This document shows positions 1 through 5,409 of a stretch of DNA of 6,209 bases, piece after piece; position 1 is the first letter of the stretch, and each line of letters begins with the position of its first letter. The DNA comes from an uncultured Megamonas sp. (GTDB lineage Bacteria; Bacillota; Negativicutes; Selenomonadales; Selenomonadaceae). Both the position numbers and the translations under genes were made by a program. The notes beneath the pieces are model-generated. The model saw nothing but the letters and a program-made list of their open reading frames with translations. It ran no database searches and had not been told where the DNA came from. The stretch covers positions 1 to 6,209 of the forward strand of contig USIX01000133.1 in NCBI GenBank assembly GCA_900554895.1, written 5' to 3'.

Positions 1-367
1 GTGTAGTATCAGTTTCATTGCCTGCCGGAAGACCTGCCATGGCTACGATTTTCTTGACGCCGAGTTTGCCGGCTAGTACGGCGCAGTTATACATGGATTT
101 TTCGTATTCTTTGCCTGTTTCAGACGGCCAGAGAGGATTGCAGGAAGTGTTGAGAGCGGAAATTCGCATGCCGCGTTTATCAAGTTCGGCTTTGAAAGCC
201 GCAAGTTTATCCGGGTCAGCTAAAAGTTCCTGCGTATTGCAGTGTTTTCTGGCGCCCCAGCCGCCGGCTGTCATTTCAACGGCATCGATGCCGAGTGATT
301 TTACTTTGTCGAGCATTTCCGTATAGGAAAGGTCAGCGAATACATCAGTACAGATTGCAAGTTGCAT
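1..367 (-). CDS. Sugar phosphate isomerase/epimerase, TIM-barrel (IolE/IolH-like), 5' part only
   Basis: The first 122 codons are present and open to the window edge; the 3' end lies outside. The ATG at 367-365 follows an AGGAGG ribosome binding site and begins MQLAICTDVFADLSYTEML. The pattern (ICTDVF..., LGIDAVEM at about 26-32, a GGWG...HCN segment at about 35-43, ISALNTSCNPLWP at about 70-82, LGVKKIVAMAGLPAG near the end) is that of the xylose-isomerase-like TIM-barrel family containing IolE and IolH. These enzymes usually isomerise, epimerise or dehydrate sugar or inositol derivatives in the cytoplasm using a divalent metal. The substrate cannot be told from this half. In relatives as I recall them the NPL segment usually continues with HP; here it reads NPLWP, possibly a sign of a different substrate. 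It lies downstream of promoter P1 and is the first gene of its unit. It may be a paralog of the isomerase at the other end of the window. Confidence 0.85.
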   Translation of the reverse strand, partial: MQLAICTDVFADLSYTEMLDKVKSLGIDAVEMTAGGWGARKHCNTQELLADPDKLAAFKAELDKRGMRISALNTSCNPLWPSETGKEYEKSMYNCAVLAGKLGVKKIVAMAGLPAGNETDTT

Positions 368-449
368 TGTAAATTCCTCCTAAAATAGCAGTTCATCAAG
401 TATTTAAACTAAACTTCATAATTGTCTAATATTTATTAACTTTAATGCT

Positions 450-543
450 ATTATAGAATTTTATTGAGTTACAGTGTTAGTTCATTCTTGCTGAAAAAGG
501 GCGTTATTTAAGGTTTTTGTTAAATAAAATTATAAAATCTTGC
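450..543 (-). promoter_or_regulatory. Promoter P1 with paired AraC-type operator sites
   Basis: Read on the minus strand, a distal site GCAAGATTTTATAA (543-530) is followed 52 bp later by a proximal site GCAAGAATGAACTAACAC (491-474). Exactly 36 bp after the start of the proximal site comes a TATAAT box (455-450). No good -35 hexamer stands 17 bp upstream of the -10, as expected for an activator-dependent promoter. Transcription would start near 443 and give a leader of about 75 nt for the isomerase at 367. The same motifs with the same spacing occur in P2, and a diverged version in P3. Binding by one of the AraC paralogs in this window is inferred. The distal site lies just beyond the AraC-2 terminator. 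Confidence 0.7.
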
Positions 544-566
544 ACTGTAATTTATTCTAAATAAAA

Positions 567-591
567 ATGCTGTAGAATTTTTCTACAGCAT
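567..591 (-). terminator. Rho-independent terminator of AraC-2
   Basis: A perfect 11-bp inverted repeat (567-577 with 581-591) has a 3-nt loop and starts 5 nt after the AraC-2 stop codon. On the minus strand it is followed by a T-rich run (TTTTTATTTAG counting the last stem base). The stem is only moderately GC-rich, but its position and U-tract fit termination of the regulator transcript before promoter P1. Confidence 0.75.
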
Positions 592-596
592 AAAAG

Positions 597-1451
597 TTAT
601 TCATTTTTACCGGTAAAGTATTTGCGGTATTCGCGCGGCGATATGCCTACGTATTTTTTGAACATGGAAGTTAAATGGCAGCTGCTGCCGAAGCCGAGCT
701 GTTCTTCAATCTGTTTAATCGGCAGGTCTGTTTCAGCAAGCAGGGTCTGTGCCTGACCGATGCGGCGGTGAATAACGTATTGCATGGGCGAAAGTCCTGT
801 TTCACGTTTAAACAGATGCGAGATGTGCGAAACACTGATGTGCATGATTTTACTGATTTTTTCCAGCGTAATATTTTCGGTGTAATTTTCATCAAGATAA
901 TTGGTTATTTTACGTACCATATCTTCATTTTTCTGTTCAATAATAGATTTAGTCTGAGTATTATGTTCTTTTATGAGTTTATTTACGAGTAGAAACAGGC
1001 TGATGGCTAATTGGCGGCATAGTAAAACATTATTCTTCTGTTTTTGATTGAATAGCAGATAGAGATTAGTCATCAGTTGAGCAACGAGATTATCGAATTC
1101 GTTCAATGTAATTATCGGTTTACGCTCTTTTTCAATAATACATCCTTCCGGCAGGTTTTTTATATTGATGCCGGACAATGCGCAGCAGTATGTTTGAATG
1201 GAATGCTCCTGAAAAGGAGCTTCACCGTGAATTGTATTTGCATTGCAGATAACTAAATCACCTGCATGAACGGCATATTCACGATTGCCGACGGTATATC
1301 GGCCTTCGCCCTGTGCTACATACAGTAATTCTAAAATTCCCTGATGTTTGTGCAGTAAATGAGTATGCTTACGGCTGTAATCCTTGTCAACGAAGAAAAC
1401 ACCGGATAAAAAGATATCGTCTAAATTGATTTTTTGCAGTGGCTGTTCCAT
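597..1451 (-). CDS. AraC family transcriptional regulator with cupin sensor domain (AraC-2)
   Basis: This 284-residue protein has the classic two-domain AraC layout. The N-terminal AraC-binding cupin (about 25-95) contains HKHQGILELLYVAQGEGRY and GDLVICNANTIHGE, the usual sensor fold. The C-terminal AraC/XylS DNA-binding domain (about 177-280) has two helix-turn-helix units: the first with SVSHISHLFKRETGLSP, the second with LGFGSSCHLTSMFKKYVGISPREYR. Its length is normal for the family. The ATG at 1451 is preceded by GGAGG at good spacing. It is a full-length paralog of AraC-1 (roughly 60% identical by eye, highest in the DNA-binding domain). The recognition-helix region of the first HTH differs, reading SVSHIS here and SETYLS in AraC-1. 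It is monocistronic: the IIA-2 terminator lies upstream and its own terminator follows. It probably activates P1 and/or P2, sensing a sugar, cyclitol or derivative that the sequence does not identify. Confidence 0.93.
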   Translation of the reverse strand: MEQPLQKINLDDIFLSGVFFVDKDYSRKHTHLLHKHQGILELLYVAQGEGRYTVGNREYAVHAGDLVICNANTIHGEAPFQEHSIQTYCCALSGINIKNLPEGCIIEKERKPIITLNEFDNLVAQLMTNLYLLFNQKQKNNVLLCRQLAISLFLLVNKLIKEHNTQTKSIIEQKNEDMVRKITNYLDENYTENITLEKISKIMHISVSHISHLFKRETGLSPMQYVIHRRIGQAQTLLAETDLPIKQIEEQLGFGSSCHLTSMFKKYVGISPREYRKYFTGKNE

Positions 1452-1467
1452 AAAATTTTCCTCCGAA

Positions 1468-1505
1468 TTGGTTCATTTCTTTTTGTATTAAAGAAAAATG
1501 AACAA
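1468..1505. repeat. Imperfect inverted repeat in the AraC-2 leader
   Basis: The arms TTGGTTCATTTCTTTTTG and, on the other strand, TTGTTCATTTTTCTTT face each other around an AT-rich centre, 17-54 bp upstream of the AraC-2 start codon. The GTTCATTT core (1471-1478) is matched by AAATGAAC (1496-1503). It could be an autoregulatory operator or an mRNA hairpin just before the ribosome binding site. It does not resemble the P1-P3 motifs. I see no convincing -10/-35 pair for AraC-2. Confidence 0.4.
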
Positions 1506-1559
1506 CTAGTACAATGGGCTGTATATGTATAAATTTAGCGTATAATCAGAAAAACGGCA

Positions 1560-1609
1560 ATCCGAAAAAAAGAGCTGTTGCACCGGGTACAACAGCTGTT
1601 AATTCGGAT
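1560..1609 (-). terminator. Rho-independent terminator of the MFS-IIA-2 unit
   Basis: The core stem pairs 1573-1583 with 1587-1597: 11 bp including one G-U pair in the minus-strand RNA, with a 3-nt CCG loop. It is followed on the minus strand by C and seven T residues. An outer 7-bp pairing, ATCCGAA (1560-1566) with TTCGGAT (1603-1609), brackets hairpin and U-tract and could act as a clamp or alternative structure. It begins about 40 nt after the IIA-2 stop codon and separates this unit from AraC-2. Confidence 0.85.
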
Positions 1610-1650
1610 AATTCTTTATGACAAATACTACGCTTGTTAATGTGTATATG

Positions 1651-1962
1651 TTATTTTTTTAATATCTGGTAAAGATTGATGATTTCTACAGCAATATCCT
1701 TTAAGGTGTAAGTAGTCATTAAATAATCCTGTGCATGAGAAATCAATACGTTGAAGGATAGTTTTTCACCGTTGGCTTCGCGTGTCAGAAGCTCCTGCGT
1801 CTGAAGTTTGTGAGCCTGCTGAAGCTGTCCGGAGGCTTTGTCGATTAAACTCTGTGTTTCGGCAAAATTGCCTTCGCGAGCCAGTTTCAAGGCTTTTTGC
1901 AGTTCGGCTTTAGCGTCGCCTGCCAGTGAAATAATGTCAAATGCTACTTTTTCTGTATTCAT
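1651..1962 (-). CDS. PTS lactose/cellobiose-type EIIA, stand-alone (IIA-2)
   Basis: This 103-residue protein is full length for the LacF/ChbA type IIA family, an all-helical trimeric phosphocarrier. The signature LISHAQDYLMT lies at about 74-83. His76 is the expected phosphorylation site and Asp79 (HAQD) matches the metal-binding Asp of the family, so the domain looks phospho-competent. Family members take phosphate from HPr and pass it to a cognate IIB, but no IIB or IIC gene is visible. It lies 34 nt downstream of the MFS transporter with its own AAAGGAG ribosome binding site, evidently in the same operon, and a terminator follows. It differs from IIA-1 at only 12 of 103 residues. A regulatory rather than transport role, such as reporting PTS state to the transporter or an AraC protein, is inferred. 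A partner IIB/IIC elsewhere in the genome is the main alternative. Confidence 0.92.
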   Translation of the reverse strand: MNTEKVAFDIISLAGDAKAELQKALKLAREGNFAETQSLIDKASGQLQQAHKLQTQELLTREANGEKLSFNVLISHAQDYLMTTYTLKDIAVEIINLYQILKK

Positions 1963-1996
1963 GGTATTTTTTCTCCTTTATTATTCTGTTAATAAA

Positions 1997-3409
1997 TTAT
2001 TCATTGCCTGCCTGCTGCATTGCTTTGCGGTCATAATTGCGGAACTGTTTTTCAATCTGTTCCAAAGTTTTGCCTTTCGTTTCCGGTACGAAAAGTCTGA
2101 CGAAAGCAATGGAGAAGAAACCGACGATTACAAATACGAGGAAGGTGAAGTTTAAACCGAAAGAACTTAAAAGTGTCGGGAATACAAGACCCATGATGAA
2201 GTTTACGACCCATACGAACAGTACGCAGATACCCATGCCGATACCTTTGTAGCGTAGCGGAATTATTTCGGAAATTAAGAGCCAGAGCAGAGGTCCTATA
2301 CATGCCTGCATAAAAGTCAGGAAGCAGACGAGCAGTAAAAGGACGAGGTAAGGGAATATCTCCATACCGCTCAGTGTCATGGAAGCGATACTGATGGCAA
2401 GAAGGGAAGCTGTAGTACCGGCAAGACCGGCCGTCAGCATAGTACGTCTTTTTATCTTAGTTAAAAGCCAAATACCGAGAAACGTGGCAAGAACGGAAGT
2501 AAGGCCGTTTAAGGTGTTGGCGATTAGAGCTGCCTGCATGGAAAAGCCGGATTCGATTAAAACCTGCGTGCCATAGTACATAATGGAGTTTACTCCGGTA
2601 AGTTGGGAACATGCTGCAATACCCATGCCGATTAGGATGATTCTCCTTACCCACGGTGTATTCAGTTCGGCAAAAGATACCGGTTTGGCGCTTTTTTCTG
2701 CGGCGATTACATCCTGTATCTCATTCAGTTCAGTGATGGCCTGGGCTTCCGTACTTCTGATTTTTTTGAGAACATCCATAGCAGTGGATACTTTGCCTTT
2801 GGAAACGAGCCAGCGCGGACTTTCCGGCAGGCGCATCATTCCGAAGAACAGTATAACGGCAGGAATTGCCGCAACTGAAAGCATGTAGCGCCATACATGG
2901 TCATTACCTGCCATGACGACGGCGATAACGGCGTTGAGCACGAAAGCGAGAAATTGTCCCGTTACAATCATAAGTTCATTCTGTGTAACCATACGACCGC
3001 GTTTGTCTGCAGGAGAAACTTCAGCAAGATATGCAGGAACGGTTACGGCAGCCCCGCCTACGGCAAGACCGAGAGCAAAGCGGGAAACAAGCATGACTTC
3101 AAAAGAAGGAGCCAGCGAGCAGCCCAGTGTAGCTACAAAAAATAAAATGGACAGGAAGAATATATTTTTTCTGCGACCCTGCGCATCGGACATCTTACCG
3201 CCCGTTACCGAACCGACGGCCGCTCCGAACAGCAGTGCGCTTACGACCATACCTTCTGTAGCAGGTGTCAGATTAAGCTGGCTAGGATGTGCCATATAAG
3301 GAAGTGCGCCATTGATTACGCCTGTGTCGTAACCGAACAATAATCCGCCGAATGTGGAGATTATCATTATTTTTTTTAAATATGCCATTGACTCCGGATT
3401 AGGTGTCAT
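1997..3409 (-). CDS. MFS sugar porter family transporter, IolT-like (probable cyclitol/sugar:H+ symporter)
   Basis: This 470-residue inner-membrane protein has about 12 predicted hydrophobic helices and nearly every sugar-porter hallmark: GYDTGVINGALPYM (26-39), SDAQGRRK (74-81) in the first cytoplasmic loop, EVSPADKRG (130-138), PESPRWL (195-201) before the central loop, QLTGVNSIMYYG (269-280) in TM7, EIIPLRYKG (381-389) and the PETKGKTLE tail (442-450). Bacterial relatives import myo-inositol, xylose, galactose or arabinose with protons. The IolT assignment rests on overall resemblance plus IolH-like and Idh-like neighbours. I chose the ATG at 3409, which has AAAGGA about 9 nt upstream. An in-frame ATG at 3499 would add 30 residues encoded by AT-rich leader DNA and unlike the family N-terminus. 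It is transcribed from P2 after a leader of about 175 nt and is followed by IIA-2. Confidence 0.92.
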   Translation of the reverse strand: MTPNPESMAYLKKIMIISTFGGLLFGYDTGVINGALPYMAHPSQLNLTPATEGMVVSALLFGAAVGSVTGGKMSDAQGRRKNIFFLSILFFVATLGCSLAPSFEVMLVSRFALGLAVGGAAVTVPAYLAEVSPADKRGRMVTQNELMIVTGQFLAFVLNAVIAVVMAGNDHVWRYMLSVAAIPAVILFFGMMRLPESPRWLVSKGKVSTAMDVLKKIRSTEAQAITELNEIQDVIAAEKSAKPVSFAELNTPWVRRIILIGMGIAACSQLTGVNSIMYYGTQVLIESGFSMQAALIANTLNGLTSVLATFLGIWLLTKIKRRTMLTAGLAGTTASLLAISIASMTLSGMEIFPYLVLLLLVCFLTFMQACIGPLLWLLISEIIPLRYKGIGMGICVLFVWVVNFIMGLVFPTLLSSFGLNFTFLVFVIVGFFSIAFVRLFVPETKGKTLEQIEKQFRNYDRKAMQQAGNE

Positions 3410-3590
3410 CGCTATCAATCCTTTCAAAATAAAAATCCCAATATTTTTGATTTTAAAATAACGTAAATATAACCGGTTAAATTTATAAAACAAAAGCAAT
3501 TTTACATAATAAAATAAACTTAAAATTTTTTAAAAATTTTAATATGAAGGGTTATTATATTTTTTTGCTTTATGTTCATTTGTTGATTTA
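3410..3590 (-). other. Long AT-rich 5' leader of the MFS transporter
   Basis: About 175 nt separate the predicted P2 start site (near 3584) from the transporter ATG. The leader is very AT-rich and includes a self-complementary A/T stretch around 3523-3541 and the palindrome AACCGGTT at 3471-3478. I recognise no riboswitch, T-box or leader peptide. The ribosome binding site near 3419-3424 is the only clear functional element. Confidence 0.45.
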
Positions 3591-3684
3591 ATTATACTTA
3601 TTTTAAATCTGTTGGTGTTAGTTCAATCTTGCAAGGATTAAATTGTTTTTTTATGTATTTTATTTAAAACTTATAAAATCTTGT
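3591..3684 (-). promoter_or_regulatory. Promoter P2 with paired AraC-type operator sites
   Basis: On the minus strand the distal site ACAAGATTTTATAA (3684-3671) is followed after 52 bp by the proximal site GCAAGATTGAACTAACAC (3632-3615) and, 36 bp after its start, by TATAAT (3596-3591). Both spacings are identical to P1. The proximal site differs from that of P1 at one base of 18. The -35 region is poor, which suggests activator dependence. P2 would drive the MFS transporter and IIA-2. Which AraC paralog binds is not shown, but the near identity to P1 implies the same one serves both. Confidence 0.72.
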
Positions 3685-3702
3685 ACTTTGAATATTATAA
3701 AA

Positions 3703-3726
3703 AGCGGCTGCCGTCAGACAGCCGCT
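3703..3726 (-). terminator. Rho-independent terminator after the hybrid Idh/IIA remnant
   Basis: A GC-rich stem pairs 3703-3712 with 3717-3726 (10 bp with one G-U pair in the minus-strand RNA) around a 4-nt loop. It is followed on the minus strand by TTTTTATAAT. It begins about 33 nt after the IIA remnant stop codon. The AGCGG...CCGCT stem resembles that after IIA-1, consistent with duplicated 3' ends. Confidence 0.85.
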
Positions 3727-3759
3727 TATAAATTAAGAGAAATTCTTATGCAAGCATAT

Positions 3760-3888
3760 TTATTTTTTTATCATCTGATACAGGGAAATTATTTCTGTCG
3801 CTACATCTTTTAAAGTGTACGTAGTCATCAAATAATCCTGTGCGTGGGAAATCAGTACGTTGAAGCTCAGCTTTTCACCGTTGGCTTC
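3760..3888 (-). pseudogene. C-terminal remnant of a third lactose-type PTS EIIA (IIA-3)
   Basis: In the frame that stops at 3760-3762 this stretch encodes 42 residues starting EANGEKLSFNVLISHAQD and ending in LYQMIKK. It aligns without gaps to residues 62-103 of IIA-1 and IIA-2, including the phosphorylatable His and the metal-binding Asp. The first 61 residues are missing: the sequence upstream abruptly becomes dehydrogenase coding sequence. There is no start codon or ribosome binding site for this frame, so a functional protein is unlikely. It marks a third operon that once ended in a IIA gene. Confidence 0.9.
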
Positions 3889-4145
3889 TACCGGCTTTGA
3901 TGGCAGCCATAACGTAACGGGTCGAGCGTTGTTACAATGACAGCGTCGATGTCATCATTGGCAATCATATCTTCGCCTTTGTCGTATGCTTTGATACCGT
4001 ATTTTTCTGCAACGGATTTGCAAAAATCAATATTTGCATCAGCACAGGCGATAACTTTTGCCCCCTGCAATCTGTTGTTAATGCGTTCAATATGAGTACG
4101 GCCGATCATACCTGTACCAACTAAACCAATTCTTAATTCTGACAT
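3888..4145 (-). pseudogene. Truncated Gfo/Idh/MocA family dehydrogenase (IolG-like), N-terminal fragment
   Basis: The open frame encodes 85 residues where the family usually has about 330-380. The start is normal: an ATG at 4145 after an AAAGGG-type site, then MSELRIGLVGTGMIGRTHIE with the NAD-binding GxGxxG motif at 10-15, and a Rossmann continuation to IDAVIVTTLDP (about 66-76). Two lesions follow. Just after DP, about four codons (where relatives have an xHEE-like stretch) are missing out of frame: the expected continuation YVMAAIKAG is readable in another frame at 3916-3890. Immediately afterwards the sequence switches to the C-terminal part of a IIA gene. The CEKP catalytic segment and the whole substrate domain are lost, so it cannot be an active enzyme. 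The intact gene was probably an inositol or sugar dehydrogenase. Promoter P3 and the terminator remain, so it may still be transcribed. Confidence 0.88.
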
Positions 4146-4198
4146 AGAAATACACCCTTTCTTTGCATTATAAAAAATACCGCAATTATTTTGAATTT

Positions 4199-4216
4199 TA
4201 ATCTTATTTAAGATTA
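4199..4216. repeat. Short AT-rich inverted repeat in the leader of the Idh fragment
   Basis: Arms TAATCTTA and TAAGATTA are separated by 2 nt in the roughly 108-nt leader between P3 and the Idh fragment. It could be a weak hairpin or a protein site. In such AT-rich DNA chance is a serious alternative. Confidence 0.25.
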
Positions 4217-4259
4217 TTGTTTTTTTTGTTGCAATGTTTCTGTTTCAACCTTCGATATT

Positions 4260-4354
4260 ATTATATCCCTATATTTATTGAATACGTTAGCAAAATATTG
4301 ATACAGATTATGCTGAAAAAACATAAGTTTTGGTAAAAAATTATAAAATATTGT
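4260..4354 (-). promoter_or_regulatory. Promoter P3 with diverged AraC-type operator pair
   Basis: On the minus strand the distal site ACAATATTTTATAA (4354-4341) lies 53 bp before the proximal site TCAATATTTTGCTAACGT (4301-4284), whose start is again exactly 36 bp before TATAAT (4265-4260). The layout is that of P1 and P2, and the CTAAC element sits at the same place in the proximal site. In both sites the core reads CAATATTTT instead of CAAGATT. It would drive the dehydrogenase fragment and IIA remnant. The distal site starts 11 nt after the AraC-1 terminator stem. Confidence 0.6.
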
Positions 4355-4365
4355 ACAAAAAGAAT

Positions 4366-4390
4366 AAGACAGCCCATAATGGGCTGTCTT
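4366..4390 (-). terminator. Rho-independent terminator of AraC-1
   Basis: A perfect 11-bp stem (4366-4376 with 4380-4390) with a 3-nt loop is followed by ATTCTTTTTG on the minus strand. The stem abuts and just overlaps the AraC-1 stop codon (4392-4390). The GC-rich AGCCCA part makes it convincing. Confidence 0.85.
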
Positions 4391-5253
4391 CAATCTGTTA
4401 TTTCTTTTTTATTTTTTTCAGTGATAAAATGCTTTCTATACTCACGTGGCGAAATACCTACATATTTTTTGAACATAGTAGTTAAATGACAGCTGCTGCC
4501 AAATCCCAGCCGCTCTTCGATTTCGTAAATCGGCAGCTGCGTTTCCATTAAAAGACTCTGAGCTTCGCCGATGCGGCAATGAATAACGTATTGTATGGGT
4601 GATAAACCTGTTTCCCGCTTGAATAAATGTGATAGATACGTTTCACTGATATGCATTTCCTGACTTATTTTTTTTAAAGTAAGCTGTTTTGTGTAATTAT
4701 TATTTAAATATTGTGTTATTTTGCGTATTAAATATTCATTTTTCTGCTCCGAAGCGATATTTCCTTGGTAAATATGTTCGAATATCAATTTTTGGATAAT
4801 CATAAGAACACCTAGGGAAAACTGACGGCAGATGGGAAGGTTGTCTTTTGTTTCCGTAAACAACTTATAGATGTTTTTCATTGATTGAGAGATTACGGAA
4901 GCCATTTCGTTCAATGCCAGCACCGGACGCTGTTCTGTTTTTATCAGACAGCCTAAATCCAGCTTGTCCGTTTTTACACCGGACAGTGCGATGCAGTAGG
5001 TTTCAATCGGGTGTTTGGAAAAAGGAGCCTCGCCGTGGAAGGTTCCAGCATTGCAGATAACAAGGTCGCCTTCACTTATGACGTAGCCGCGGTTGCCAAC
5101 GATATATCTGCCTTCACCTTTAGCTATATACAACAGCTCTAGGATACCTTCGTGCTTATGTACCATATGCGCATGCTGTCGGCTGTAGATTTCATCGACG
5201 AAAAATACACCGTTTAACTGAATATTGTTTAGTTGCTCTGCTGAAAAATACAT
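4390..5253 (-). CDS. AraC family transcriptional regulator with cupin sensor domain (AraC-1)
   Basis: This 287-residue paralog of AraC-2 has the same layout. The cupin sensor (about 23-95) contains HKHEGILELLYIAKGEGRY and GDLVICNAGTFHGEAPF. A helical linker follows, then the AraC/XylS DNA-binding domain (about 174-277) with SETYLSHLFKRETGLSP in the first HTH and LGFGSSCHLTTMFKKYVGISPREYR in the second. The ATG at 5253 has AAAGGA 7 nt upstream. It forms a single-gene unit between the IIA-1 terminator and its own terminator. The second recognition helix is nearly identical to that of AraC-2 and the first differs at several positions, so the two may read related but distinct operators. P3, immediately downstream and with a diverged core, is the most natural target; this pairing is inference. 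Effector unknown. Confidence 0.93.
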   Translation of the reverse strand: MYFSAEQLNNIQLNGVFFVDEIYSRQHAHMVHKHEGILELLYIAKGEGRYIVGNRGYVISEGDLVICNAGTFHGEAPFSKHPIETYCIALSGVKTDKLDLGCLIKTEQRPVLALNEMASVISQSMKNIYKLFTETKDNLPICRQFSLGVLMIIQKLIFEHIYQGNIASEQKNEYLIRKITQYLNNNYTKQLTLKKISQEMHISETYLSHLFKRETGLSPIQYVIHCRIGEAQSLLMETQLPIYEIEERLGFGSSCHLTTMFKKYVGISPREYRKHFITEKNKKEITD

Positions 5254-5303
5254 ATGAAAATCCTTTCTTTTATCACTACGTACATATTTTTTATAATTAT
5301 TTT

Positions 5304-5309
5304 AGTATA
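5304..5309 (-). promoter_or_regulatory. Possible -10 box for AraC-1
   Basis: TATACT on the minus strand lies about 50 bp upstream of the AraC-1 start, directly after the U-tract of the IIA-1 terminator. A TTGTAG that could serve as -35 lies within the terminator stem, 19 bp upstream, longer than ideal. No P1-P3 type operator is visible here, so AraC-1 may be expressed constitutively at a low level. Confidence 0.3.
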
Positions 5310-5313
5310 TCAT

Positions 5314-5347
5314 AAAAAAAAAGAGCGGCTACAATGGAGTAACCGCT
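5314..5347 (-). terminator. Rho-independent terminator of the isomerase-IIA-1 unit
   Basis: Stem 5324-5332 with 5339-5347 (9 bp, one G-U pair in the minus-strand RNA, 6-nt loop) is followed by C and nine T residues. A second AT-rich hairpin (5361-5368 with 5372-5379) precedes it, between the IIA-1 stop codon and the main stem. The AGCGG...CCGCT stem resembles that of the IIA-3 remnant terminator. Confidence 0.88.
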
Positions 5348-5409
5348 TATAAATTTAGAGAGAGAAAAGTTTTTTCTCTACGACAAACCACTTTTATTGT
5401 AAACCTTAT

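Noticed and set aside
18..326. Plus-strand open frame of about 100 codons
   Set aside because: It lies wholly antisense to the well-supported isomerase coding sequence, which has a clear ribosome binding site and family motifs. The antisense translation resembles nothing I recognise.
675..992. Plus-strand and alternative minus-strand frames over the AraC-2 DNA-binding domain
   Set aside because: Shadow frames of a conserved HTH domain with no family features of their own.
2913..3299. Plus-strand open frame of 128 codons inside the transporter gene
   Set aside because: It is antisense to conserved sugar-porter segments. Its composition (many R, A, T and S residues) is typical of a shadow frame, and there is no sign of a ribosome binding site of its own.
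3438..3452. CAATATTTTTGATTTT on the plus strand, resembling the P3 operator core
   Set aside because: It is in the opposite orientation, has no partner site at 52-53 bp and no -10 at 36 bp. It is probably chance in AT-rich DNA.
3410..3499. 30-residue N-terminal extension of the MFS transporter
   Set aside because: It would be encoded in the AT-rich leader. The family normally starts shortly before the first membrane helix, and the ATG at 3409 has a properly spaced ribosome binding site.
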